Assembly: GCF_021134715.1 (NCBI RefSeq)
Contig: NC_060019.1
Coordinates: 7,688,001-7,752,000, forward strand
Direction: 5' to 3'
Source: Daphnia pulex
Taxonomy: Eukaryota > Arthropoda > Branchiopoda > Diplostraca > Daphniidae
Length of the DNA stretch: 64,000 nt
The notes under the pieces are model-generated. The model had not been told where the DNA came from. It was given only the letters and a program-made list of their open reading frames with translations, and searched no databases. Positions 1 to 12,800 of the stretch are shown in pieces. The position numbers and the translations under genes were made by a program. The first letter of the stretch is position 1, and each line of letters begins with the position of its first letter.

Positions 1-627
1 AGGAGGCTTAGAGCGTCTATAGAAACAAGAGCCCGGCGGCAACGGCGGTGGGTGCTCTTTGCATATAACAGCGCCACGCATTAAAAGCCGACCCATTTTG
101 CTGGGGCCAAGGTTGGCATCCGATCCACGAGCTCTTGTTGTCCTCCCTCCTCCCTGCAATTTCCGTCGGCGCAAATCTCTAAACGGGCGGCGCGGTTATT
201 TACATACAACAACATCAACAACATAAAGACGGGCGAAAATAACAAAAAAAAAAAAGATATCCATTCGGCTGCTGCTGTCTATAGATCTGTGGTATTAGAC
301 TACTGTGGACTTGGATATTATTCCGTTCTCTGTATAGCTGCTGGTAAAATGAGATGAAGAATGGGTAATGGACCTATACTAGTATACACTCCGCCGGAGA
401 GAGGAGAGGAGAGATAGACTCAATCGTGCGAAGGGTACATGTCAGCAGCTAGGAGCTCTAGTGCACAGCAGTGCTGAGGCTATTAGAGGCTCTCCTGCTG
501 CCTATACACTTTCTGCAATTTAGCGACGGCCATGCTCTCTCTCTCTCTCTCTCTCCTCTAGACGCGCCTGTTATTTGATCTGACCGGCCCGAGTTCTGCT
601 GGATGATGTTTGCCATTGCCAATGCCA

Positions 628-659
<32 letters not shown>

Positions 660-3600
660 ATGACGAAACAACAGAGAAAGAGAGAAGAGAGAGTAAAAGG
701 AAAGAAGAAGAAGAAGAAGAAGAAGAAGAAGAAGAAGAAGAAGAAGAGAGCGAAAGGCTAGCCGTGCGGATCAATATGAGCTGCTAGCCGAATCCTCGGC
801 GGGGCGGATCCTCCACTTTTCCTTCATCCATCCATCCATCCAACCGCCCGGCCATCTCTCCCTTTTTTTTTTCTTCTCCTTTTTTTCCATCCACCCCCTC
901 AGAAAACCCCCGCGAAATACAAAAAGAGAAGAAGGAAACAAAAGAGGGGAAAACTCAACAGCCCAAGCCTCCCAGCTCAACTCACAGCTCACGAGAGCTC
1001 AAGACGACAGGCCCAGCAGCTCCCCAAAATGTCGCGACATGACGGCCAGAAGAGAGAGAAAATATATATATAGAAGGAACACGCCAAACACAGAAAAAAA
1101 CTCAAACTTTTCTTTTTTTTTTCTTCCCTTCGACATGATTCCGCAATAAATAGATGGGAAAATAAAAAAAAATAAAAAAAGCAAAAAGCCGGAAAACTAT
1201 AGACACACGCCGGAGCTGTCGTCATCGTCAGAGAGCCCGGCCTCTCTGTGTGTGTGTGTGTATGTACTATTTAGTCATGCAGTTCGTGAATGCGACGATT
1301 CCATTCGTCGAATAGTATAGACGAGAGAAAGTCGACGCATTTTTCTCTTCTTCTTTTTCGTTTTGGCTTTCGATCCTTTTGTCTCGAAAGTGAACCGCTC
1401 GGCTCTATTTCCTGGCGACAGCAGCAGCTAAAGGCAGCAGCAGCTATATAGCAGCAGCAGATAGAAGCGGATCACATATCTAAATAGAGGACAAACTTCC
1501 GCGCGATGGATCAGTGCGCATTGAGAGAGAGAGAGAGAGTCGAGTTCTTATATAATATTAGGCGCTGCGCCTATCAAGACAAACTCCGGCGGGAATTTCC
1601 TTTGGGTTTGTCCCCAAGGAGTCGATCGACTATTTTCTCACGAAAAAGAAACCAAAAAGAAATAAACGAAATAAAAGAATATCAAGCGAGTGCGCGTTTA
1701 GTAGAAGATTCAATTGATTTTGATTTGACCCCCTCTCGTTTTCTTTATATATTTATTTATATATAGCTACACACACCGGCCGTTATTGTTGTTTTAACAA
1801 CTCCCTACCTGGACATGTAGACACACACATTCTCCAGGGCTTGAGTGGAACGCTGCGTGTGCGATAGGTTTGAGGTACCGCTGCGAGTCGGTTGGGATTG
1901 GGAGGGTGGTGGCGTCGCAATAGCATACAGGAACCCAACGATCCTGTACGTGTGTGTGTATACTATACTATAGCGGAATGTCTGCAGTGCATGTCGACAG
2001 CGCCCAGTTCTTGGTCTCTCCATAGCACCGCCGCCCGTCTATAGAGGAGAGAGAGAGAGTCAGCCCTGCCCTCGCCCCGTCGGTGGTATTGATCACATTG
2101 CGGCTGCTTTCGGTACCGCTGGTGTGCTGGAGCTGCCGAGATAGAAAGGAAAAAAAGGGCCACGGCTATAGAGTATATAGCATGTATATAAAGTATAGAG
2201 TCGCACAAAAAAAACCACCACCACCACCAGCAGCAGCCAGGAGCAACGGGAAAAACAAAAAGGAGTTGCCGGGATATAGAAACTGCTGGAATAAATATCA
2301 GACGGGCGCGCGCGAGAAAAAAGAGTACAATCGCTGGGCTTCTATAAATTTATTTTGTTTCATTTAAGTTTGGATATTAGAATTAATCAGATATAAATTT
2401 CGTGGGAAGAGGTGCGAGACTAATTAAAAAAAGAATAAAATAAAAAAAAGACGCAATTGATTATTGATTGGGTGGTTGTGTGTGTGTGCTGTCTGCAACG
2501 GGATTTCTCGACGAGGTGTGTGCAAGAGTGAAAGCACTTTCTCTCTTCTCTCTCGCCATTTTCTTCTTCCTCCCCCCACAATTCCACACACACACACACA
2601 GAGAGAGAGAAAAGGAGAGAGTGTGTAGTATTATATGTAGTTTGGGCCATAGAAGACGACGCTCCCGGCTGCCGTTATATACATATATACACGCTGGGTG
2701 GTGGTGGTGGTGGTGGGTGCCCACCCACTCTGCTGCTCCAGCTCCTGATGGAGTTGAAAAGACGGATCAATATGGGAGAGAGGGAGAAAAAGAGAAAATG
2801 CAACGAGAGAAAAACGCGGAGCCCAGCCACGGCGGTCTATATACTACTAGAATGGACGAGAGCGAGAGCAGGAGCGAGAGAGAGAAAGACTCTGCTCCGG
2901 ATGATGGATGTCGGCTGTCCGAAAGCTCTCCACAGCACCACCGCACACACACATTGCCAGAGAGCAACCGGACTGGATTCTCTGCTCTCTCTTGCTCTCT
3001 CAGCAGACGTCATTCTGTAGATATCTTCTAGCTGCTGCCCCCCTCCACCATTCTCTCTCTCTCCTTTTTAGATATGGCGCGGAGATGGGTGCAGACAATT
3101 GTTAACACCGACTGACAATGAGACTAGGAGCCATAAGTGGCTCCTAGCCCCCTTTGCTTTTCCTTCGCTCCTATATGTAGCGCCGTTATACACGGTCCAA
3201 GACAAGAAACTACCGCATACTATCAAAATAATTTCCCTTTTTTTTCTTTTTACTTTCTTTCTCTTTCTCTTTTTCATAGACATTTAAGAATTGATGCCAT
3301 CGTGTCCTTTGTGTATGTGTGTGTGTTGTGTTCTCGTCTGTCTAGCCGGGGTTAAATTGGCCAAGGCAAAAAAGGGGAAAAGAAGAATAAATCCAGAGGG
3401 GTTGTATAATGTGTCGTCACGCGGCTGTGCCGATCTATATAGCTCAGCAGTCTACATATTATAATATACGCCAGCATAGTACTATATATATATACTATCC
3501 AGCGTATAGAATATTATCCGCGTATAATATATTTGAGGCACTATATAGAGCTGCACGCGATTTCATCATGAAGCCCGGGCTCTAGCTACTACGGTACTCC

Positions 3601-3972
3601 ACATCTAGACTATGCACAGTATTCTGTAATATGATGTGTATAAATAAATATATAGTCTTTAGATGTTATACCCTTGTTCAGGATACAAAAGGGGGAAATA
3701 GCGCTGACTTCGCCTGAGGGTACGCTGGCGAAAACAGAATAGAAATATCGAAATATTGATTCATATCAGAAATGACACAAATATTAATTCAATCTTTTTT
3801 TCTCGTTGATTTTTTTGTGTGTGACCGTCTTGGACCTGTGATCTGCCTCGTCTCGTGCGTGATGTGCCTATCCTCCCAATGTGTGATCGTGTCGTTTTTT
3901 TTTTGATTTTTTGGGGTTGTTGTTGTTGCGATGGTGGTGGTGGTGTTGGGGTGTTTGGTTCGGTGTGGGCAG
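1..3972. other. Repeat-rich upstream or intronic DNA, no supported exon
   Basis: No open frame here resembles the sodium channel N-terminus or any other family. The longest frames are read through simple repeats and are low complexity. The stretch ends in a splice acceptor (cag at 3970-3972) opening the first recognisable para exon. It is therefore probably the 3' part of a large para intron, with the first coding exon or exons beyond the left edge. Notable simple repeats are CT at about 533-555, GT at 628-655, AAG at about 702-747 and ATCC at about 826-842. Several cagcagctatata-like words occur (for example 1424-1460). Confidence 0.6.
628..747. repeat. GT and AAG microsatellites
   Basis: A dinucleotide GT run occupies about 628-655. 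A trinucleotide AAG/AGA run of about 15 units occupies about 702-747. They lie about 50 bases apart in presumed para intron DNA. Open frames crossing them are artefacts of the repeats. Confidence 0.9.
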
Positions 3973-6900
3973 ACGTTCGTGGTGATCAGCAAAGGCAAAG
4001 ATATTTTCCGGTTCAGCGCGACGGACGCCATGTGGCTCCTGTCGCCGTTCAATCCCATCCGGCGGGTGGCCATCTACGTCCTCGTTCATCCGCTCTTCTC
4101 CTTCTTCATCATTCTGACCATCCTCACCAATTGCATCCTCATGATCATGCCGCCCAACGCCTTCATCGAATCCACTGAGTAAGTCGCACCCGTCCGCATT
4201 TATTCTCTCATCTTCTTCCCGTCTTTTATTATCTCTCATTTTCTCATTTTCATTTCATCAGTTGAAAATTTTAAAAAAATTTTAAAAAAGAAAACAAAAC
4301 ATTTAAAAAATTGTTTTATCAGTTTTGATCGGACCCCCCAGATAATGAAAAGAAACAAAAAACAAAAAAAATTGACGTGTGTGTGTGTGTCCAGTTATTG
4401 AGTTATTGTGTCTCCATTATCATTTTCTTTTTTTCTTATTTTCTTTTTTTTCTCTCTCTCTCTCTTTTTTTCTTGATCCACGATTTCGGCGGACACACAA
4501 TAAGGCTCGTCAGCGGTTCACGATGTGTGTGTGTCTATAGCTCTCTTCTTTTTATACATGGCGGCGGGCAGTATATATCGACAGAGTTGTGTTCTAGAAA
4601 AAAGAAAAGAAAAAGAGAGAGAGCCATATTAACCGTGCTGGGTCTATATACTGGGAGCCACCAGCAGGTCATCGAAGAGATATATACTGTTTAAGGTGGC
4701 CTGTCTGCAATTAGAGACTATGGTGGTGGTGACACTGCAGAGTGATGGAGGAAAGCGGCAGCAGCACACAGCATATCAAACTCGTATGGAATCATTTTGT
4801 CTTGAGAAAACAAACAAAAAAAGCAGCTGTAGGATATTCGCAAATAATTTGAAAAAAAAACCCCATCAAATATAAATCCCTTACATAGTTAGGAATTTTG
4901 CTAGTTTTGTCTTGCGAACCCTTTTCCACACGAATTTTTTTAAAAGAGAGTTCAAGTTGATCACCCCACTCACACAAATCTGGTCGTTTTCTTCTTCAAA
5001 AGTATAGTAGAAGACTTTGTAGTTCTATTCTCTCTATATATCCCCCTTGATCATTACATCTAATCGTTGGCAACATTCTCTCCTTGGTATATACATATTT
5101 GTATTGTTAGTTATTTTATTTTTATTTTTTTGTCTTGTTGTTTGTTGGAAACAAAACCAAATAAGGATCGCCGATCTGTTATGTGTGTAGGGCCAATAGG
5201 TCAATGCGGATCATCTAATAATGGCTCATGTTTATTTTCTCGGGTGGGTGCGGGTGACACACTATAAACTGTCGAGAGAATATCTAAGCAGTTCGACGCC
5301 TATATAGCTGTGAGCTCCTTTCAATTTGGCCAGTGCGAGCTCCTTAATCGAAACAAGGGTGGCATAATCAACGAGATTAGATCGCTTGTTACACGTATAG
5401 AGACTCTCTCTCTCTATACAGAGGAGCAGCAGTGTATCTTCCACTCTATCTGCCCATCTATCGCAGGAGAGAGGGAGGGGTATTGATTGATGTCTGAGGA
5501 GAAGAAAGGAGACGGCCCACGGAAGGTACAGCAGCTATATAGCAGCTATATAGGATACTCGGGGCCGTTTCGAGTGAATAACGCCGGCGAAATGTAGCGA
5601 TGGCGAGTGAGAACCGAATTCTCATTAGTCACAGCACACACACACACACACAGACAACAGGGCGAGAATCAATAAATGGAATAAGAAATAAGCAGCTCGT
5701 CCATCAAAGTGTGTGGAACGACATTGCGGTGCCGTTGTGGTTTCGTCTATTCGACGAGAGATATCGAGCGGAGCTGTACACCACCTTCATCTATAATTCG
5801 GCTCCTATCAAAACATTAGATAGACTCTCCCCGTAATAATAATAAGTCGGTATAGATTGCGCAGCAGTTTTCACGGAGAATGTAACCGCCCATTCATACA
5901 ATAAAGAGACGACATCGATCACCGGACAAAGTCGGCGGGTCCATCAATTGTAACTTGTGTCATTCAGAGTTCGCCTACATATGTAGCCCCTTCCGCTATT
6001 TATTTTGTTTCCTATTTGAAATAGCCAGATAGGCATCGTGAATTGAAAATGAGCGGGTATATAGTCAACTGTGCCGGCCTGACAGGAAGGAAAACACCCG
6101 TTACGATTTTCTATATTATGGAAATGCCAGCGTACACGATATTTTTGACGTCATCGGGTATAGACATTCGGTAGTACAGTAGTTTGCATTGCCTTGGCTG
6201 GCTGTTCACCTCTCCGGTAATAATCGATACACGAGCTCAAGTATAGAAAAGAGAATAAAAAAAATAAACGTAATGATCCGTGTGGTTGGATATCGCCGTT
6301 GTATATCCACTAGAACCGACGAAGGTAATATCAATTTAACTCGTTGAATTGGACACGACAAAAATAAAACAGGAGATTCTATTTTCGAGTTGGACAATGT
6401 GCAGCTACTGTTTTTATTGATGGCGATTTATACTGACGTCAATCGACGCGGCCATCAAATTGCGTCAACAACTCCAAGGGAAAAAATATATATAAGAGAC
6501 AAACGGCAGGATATAATGAAAAGATAGCCAAAAAAAACAAAAGATAACACGTGTTGTTGTTGTTGGATGTTGTCTCGTTCTCCCCTTACTATTACTTGAT
6601 TCCTCGTCACACATTTTCCTCATCTTGTTCGGTTGAGTCTCGTTTTTTCTAGATATTTCTATCTATATATCTATATAATCGTCCTTGTCGTCGATATCTT
6701 TGATCTCCCCTTTCTACTCTTTTCTCACCACCTTCACGTTACACTACAGTATATACAGATCAAAACCGTACCGTATATTAACATTTATTCCCCAACAAAT
6801 TATTTATTATTATCTACGTTCCTTTTTATTTTTCGTGTTTCTGTTGTTTGGTTGAATTCTTGTTGGTCGTTCTCTATATCTCTCTCGATATTTATATACT

Positions 6901-9870
6901 TGTCAGTTGGCCAGTTTGTCTTTGATTATTATTATTATTCTCATTATTATTGATTATTATTATTACCCCCCGTTCGTTTTCTGTTTTTGGTCGGCTTGGG
7001 AATTTTCCTTTTGTATTTTTTCTGAACGCAGGGTGATCTTCACATCGATCTACACGTTCGAGTCCGCGGTCAAAGTAATGGCCCGCGGCTTTATCTTGAA
7101 ACCCTTCACATATCTTAGAGATGCATGGAATTGGCTCGACTTCATTGTCATTGCCTTAGCGTGAGTAGCGTCTCATCGACAGCCTTTTTCTTTCCTTCTA
7201 TCTATCTCTCTTTCGATCTCTCTTGTTTCTCTGTTCTCTCTCTCTCTCTCTCTCCTCTCTCTCTCCTATTTTTTCCTGTTATTCTATCGCTCTCTCTCTC
7301 TCTCTTTATCTGTGTCTGTCTAGAAGAATCTATTTAGAACAATCTGTATCATCTTTTTCACGCTCTTGATTTTCAAACAAACAAAGCAAATTTAGTTACC
7401 TACTAGTTCGATATTAGAGAAAGACCGTCTATTCCGTGTGTGACCGAGACCCCTATATCTCTCAAAGTATCTGATCTATTCGCCTTTAAAAAAAAAATCT
7501 AATCAATATCAAATCAAAATAATTTCAAATGGAAAAATTCAGACACTTGGAAGATATAGCCGTCTCTGTGTAGTTTATACGTACATTATCAATTCGATGG
7601 TAGTTTCATTCCGCAGTCCTATTGAATCATTGACATTGATGGCCTATAGACTATTATTTATTATTGATAGATTGAGAGATTTTTTTCATTTCCGTCTATA
7701 GGGCTCTCTATTCTAAAAAAAAATGATCAATGATCCAAAAGGAACCTGCGTGTCTGTCTCTCTATTATTACAGTATTACATTTGAAATTGATATTAGTCG
7801 CTGTAGATGTCGTTCGCTGGATATATAACCTTTCGTTTTTATTTTTGGTTGAGTTTTTCTCCAATTGGTTCCCATCATATCTATAGTTTTGATCATTTTT
7901 CACAAAACAGATTGATCGATGATTAGTCGCTTTATTCCTCTCTTCTGAAAAAAAAAAAAACAAAAAAAAAACATGAAGAAAGCCAAGATGTAATTAGTAG
8001 AGTCCACACGTAACCTTGTCCTATATATCTATACATATCCTCTCTTTGATTTCGATTGAAATCGATTTATCATTATTATACATATTACACAGTTATTTAT
8101 TTTTTTTAGGTTCAGTTATAAGGCTAATGACTTTTTTTTTCTTTCTATACCATAATACATAGTCTTATATACATATAGAGTATATGACTGATTATATTTC
8201 AATTTGGCGGGGGAGAGAGTTCAAGAAAATAGCATTTTTCTTTTTGTCTCTCTCGTTTCTTTCTCTTTTTTTTTCTCTCTCTCTGTGCGTGTGTGTCTGT
8301 GTTCCTCTCCCTCTGCGTGACCGCGACATCGGCCATCACGTGTATAACTTGACATCGAAAAATCCCAATTCCCCTCCACCCCTCTGAATAAAAAAAAAAA
8401 CAAAAAAATCCCAACCAAAACACGGAACGTGGAATGTGTGTATAAAAATATAGGTACGTGACGATGGGAATCGATCTGGGAAACCTGGCGGCATTGCGGA
8501 CGTTCCGAGTCTTGCGAGCGCTCAAAACCGTCGCCATTATCCCAGGTCAGATAGCGCCAGACTACTTGTAGTATAATTTAATATCGGCAATAATCATTTT
8601 GATTTGAAATAACCCGACGGAATGAAAATCAATAAAGTCATGCAGAAATGAAATCATTAATTTTGAAAAATGTTTGGAATGTGTGGGACAAATCAGGATT
8701 GAAGACCATCGTGGGAGCTGTGATCGAGTCGGTGAAGAATCTGCGCGACGTCATCATCTTGACGCTGTTCTCGCTGTCCGTCTTCGCCCTGCTGGGCCTG
8801 CAGATCTACATGGGCGTCCTGACGCAAAAGTGCATCCGCTCCTTCCCCAGCGATGGATCATTCGGCAATTTGACCGACGACAATTACGAGGCCTTTGTTT
8901 CAAACTCTTGTAAGTTTCGCCATGATGATAACCGTTTGCAATTGATTGCCGGCCAATGGGCTCTCTCTCGGGCGGCCTTGATATTTCTCGATGTGTAATT
9001 ATTAGAAGAAAAAAAAAGAAAAAAGAGCAGCAGAGAAAAGACTTGACAGTGTTGATTACACACCCGGCAATGGTGAAATACGAGAGACGCAATGCTCCCA
9101 ATTAAGACACAGTCCCTGGGAAACACAAAAAATATCTTTTTGGGGGGGGGGGGGGCTGCTGTGTATATGGGGCTACTATATATCGCGTGCTGTAATCCTA
9201 TTATTGTGGGGTTTTTGATCTCTGATCCCCAACTCCCTGCGCACATCTGATTCTATTTCCCTTTTTTTTCTTTCACTGTTATACAGCCAATTGGTATAAG
9301 GACGACACTGACAACTATCCTCTTTGCGGCAATTCCTCCGGCGCTGGGTAAGCCAACGTGATTTTTGTCTTCCTTTGCTTTTCTTTTCGGTTGTTTTGGG
9401 GTCATCCATAAAAGCAGCCGACAGATAAAAAGAGCCAGCCACTTAAGAGGAGAGGACGGAGACCCTTATTTGTTATATATTTCTGTGTGAATATGCCGTT
9501 GAGACGTCAATTCTATAATTGTTTTATGTGGATAAAAAAAAAACGAACCAGGCCGTGCCCGGAGAACTATACGTGTCTGCAGGGTTATGGGGACAATCCC
9601 AACTACGGCTACACGTCATTCGACAGCTTCGGCTGGGCGTTGCTCTCCTCGTTCCGGCTGATGATGCAAGACTACTGGGAGAACTTGTACCAGCTGGTGC
9701 TGAGAACGGCCGGCCCGTGGCACATGCTCTTCTTCATCGTCATCATCTTCCTCGGCTCCTTCTACTTACTCAATCTCATCTTGGCCATCGTCGCCATGTC
9801 CTACGACGAGTTGCAGAAGAAGGCCGAAGAGGAGGAGGAGGCCGCCCTCTTGGAGGAGGAGGCCATCAGG
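3973..9870 (+). other. para: para domain I (S1-S6 with pore loop), six exons
   Basis: The first exon gives the pre-S1 and S1 region ([15 protein letters not shown] onward). The second gives S2-S3, the third the S4 start ([14 protein letters not shown]), and the fourth the S4-S5 linker, S5 and the turret start. The 61-nt fifth exon adds the glycosylatable extracellular turret (NSS). The sixth gives the pore helix, the filter D ([10 protein letters not shown] codon 9670-9672) and S6 ([19 protein letters not shown]). The aromatic residue after the filter Asp is Tyr, as in tetrodotoxin-sensitive channels. The residue two before the filter Asp is Met, where para-type channels usually have Thr. The S6 position equivalent to Val410 holds Leu (codon 9769-9771). 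Confidence 0.9.
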
Positions 9871-12800
9871 GTCAGTCTCATCTATCATTCATTGTTACGT
9901 CATTGTTCTAAAAAAAAAAAAAAAAGAAATCGAAATGGCTATTTTTATTCCTTGGGAAAACTTTGACGTTTAATTTGATTTCGTAACTTGTTGTGTGAGG
10001 AGGACAATGGCGCGGATGACCGGATGTTTATTTTTTGGGCGGGGTGGTGGTTGCACAGGTAGCGGAAGCGGCTGCGGCGACGAGAGAAGAGGAGCGCGAA
10101 GCCCGGATGAACAAATCGCCGTCGGATTTCTCCTGTCAAAGTTACGAGATGTTCGTCGGCGGCCAGGGAGCCCCGCCGGAAGGCAGAAGTTCGCTGGCCG
10201 GCGGCGGCGGTCCAGGCGGAGGCAACGGTCACGACGGCGACTACAGCATCCGCGAAAAAATGAGCATCAAATCCGACGACGTCGATTCCCTCCTGGGCGG
10301 CGGCAATGTCAGCGATTCGCGGATGAAAATCAACGGCCGCGTCCGCAAAGTAAAATTTCATCCATCGGATGTTCGGCTGTTTGCCCAGCAGCTTCATTCA
10401 TCGTTTTTCTAATTTTTTTTTTCATTTTAGGCCAGCCTGAGTCTACCTGGATCGCCGTTTGCAATGCGCCGGGCGTCCAGGGGTAGCCACCAGTTCACGT
10501 GGCGGAACGGGCCCCGGCGGATGGGCGGCGCCAACAACAACAGCAGCAGCGCCGACCGTAAGCCGCTGGTTCTTTCCACTTACCTGGACGCCCAGGAGCA
10601 TTTGCCGTACGCCGACGACTCGGCCGCCGTGACGCCCATGTCCGAGGACAACGGCGCAATTGTTGTTCCCCCCTACGCCCTCAACAACCTCGGTAAGTGC
10701 TGGCCCCGAACGGCCCCTTTGTGTGTCCGGCAAGTAACCGTGTCTCTCTCACTAACTGTTCCGTGATTGGACATTGACTGAACCTGTCCAGCAACTCTCG
10801 TCCCTGGTCTCTCGACTCGTCTACTCTTATTATTACTAACCCCCTGCGGATATATAATGATCGATTTGGCTTCGATTGAATCCAGCAGACGTATATTCCG
10901 GGTGTGTAAAAGTGACGGTTGCCGAGAGAGTTTGAGCCTTTTCTGTCACGGCAACTAACTCGCAAAGTAGTACAACCGTCGTCTCCTTTTACTATCCAGG
11001 GGGGCCGGCAGTCGTCACTGGGGAAAATCAATCCTATCGGAGTATAATACCAAGTGATTACCCGATTTATTTTGATTCTCTCTCCTTTTTCCCCGGAATT
11101 TTGTTTTTCTACCCATCCGGCGATGGAATCAACTAGCCCGTCACCTCTCTAAGACATTGAGGAATCTTGATCTCATGGATTCCCTTTTCTATTCAACTTT
11201 AAATCCCAACAACAACTCAACAAAAGAAACCCAAAAAGATTTGAGGGATATAAATCCAGTTGCTTGTGTCGTTAGTCAATCCTTTGCTTGGTCTATTAAA
11301 AACTAAACGAAAGAAGAGAGTTGATCAGCAGCAGCAGTCGGTGTCTCGTATGTCAGAGATTATTGTAACGACGACGGGCCTAATTTTGGCCCGGCGCCAT
11401 ATGTGATGAGCCCAGCACAATCAGCCCACGTTAGTCGAGTTGCCCGGCCACTCCATATTGCCCGTTGTGGCCCGTTGTATGTATTATCATCGGCTTGGAT
11501 TGCGGCCAAACGCTAATGGCCAACTGGTTATTTAGTTTATTGAGAGATTTCTTGGCATCTTCAAATTCCAGATTGGCTTATATAATATAGTGATGCATGG
11601 CGGGGGGGAAGGAAAATCCCGGTGATTTTCCTCTTTATAGTCGCAAAGACAAAAACTCCCTAAGCCAAAAGCGACGGCTGCTGTCTCTCCGCACCGCTGG
11701 AGTCGTGTGCTGTGCATTGATTAATTAGCAATAACGACGGAGTGAGAGAGTCGAGTCAGACAAGTGTTATTATAAGAGCGTGTTCATCTCTATTTTAGGT
11801 TCTAGACAGGCGTCGTACACGTCGCACATGTCTCGGATGTCGTACAATTCTCACGGGGATCTGCTCAACGGGAAGCCGCCGGCCATGAGCGGCGGCGGCA
11901 AGGACTATCGATCCGCTGCCAACAGGGTGGCAGCGGCCAACGCCTCCAGTGCCAGCCGACCGACGCTCGTGCCCGACCTGGTCGTCGAGCACAGCCGACA
12001 CTATCATCATCATCATCACAATCAAAATCATGATTACGTAATGACCAGTGTCCTCGTTTTTTTCTATTATTATTCGGCTCTTGTTGTTGGTGCCATGTCC
12101 AGCAGACTAACTATTAACAATATTGATCGACGACGAGTTCCCCCCTCCTCGCCCTATGGGCATTAATTCAATTGAGACTGATTTTAGATTGTGTGTCAAT
12201 TAATTCCATAGGATCACAACGCCATGGACAATCCGTTTATCGAGCAGAGCCAGAAACACGCCATTGCCGATCTCAAAGGTTGGCAATGTTCACAGGATTA
12301 TTATTACTTGATCGATTATTATTCATCATACAATAATTGTCACTTAATTTCAGCTGATGATGATTTAGATGCTATTGCCATGCACGACATGGGACCCGAG
12401 CGGATGGTCCAGCACCACCACCACGGAGAGCATCGAGAGCATCGTCTCCATTCACGTGAGTTTGATTATTTTCTATATTCCTTTTTGCATTGCAATTTTC
12501 GGATTGGAAGAGTGGGGGAATGATGTCATTTGCTGTCGTCGACAGACGCGGTGAATGAGGAGGACGAAGGTCCCAAGATCAAGGAGCGACTGCTGGCCCT
12601 TTCACTCAAATATCTGGACGTTTGCTGTGTGTGGGACTGCTCGCCTTACTGGGTCAGTTTCCAGAGGCTCATCAGCCTTTTCGTCTACGACGCATTCATT
12701 GAACTCTTCATCACGCTGTGCATCGTCGTCAACACGCTCTTCATGGCACTCGATCACCACGGCATGAACGAGGAGATGAGTCGAGCCCTCAAAATGGGAA

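Noticed and set aside
2468..3031. 187-codon plus-strand open frame
   Set aside because: Built from GT, GA and GGT repeats, with no family resemblance and no splice context; a product of low-complexity DNA.
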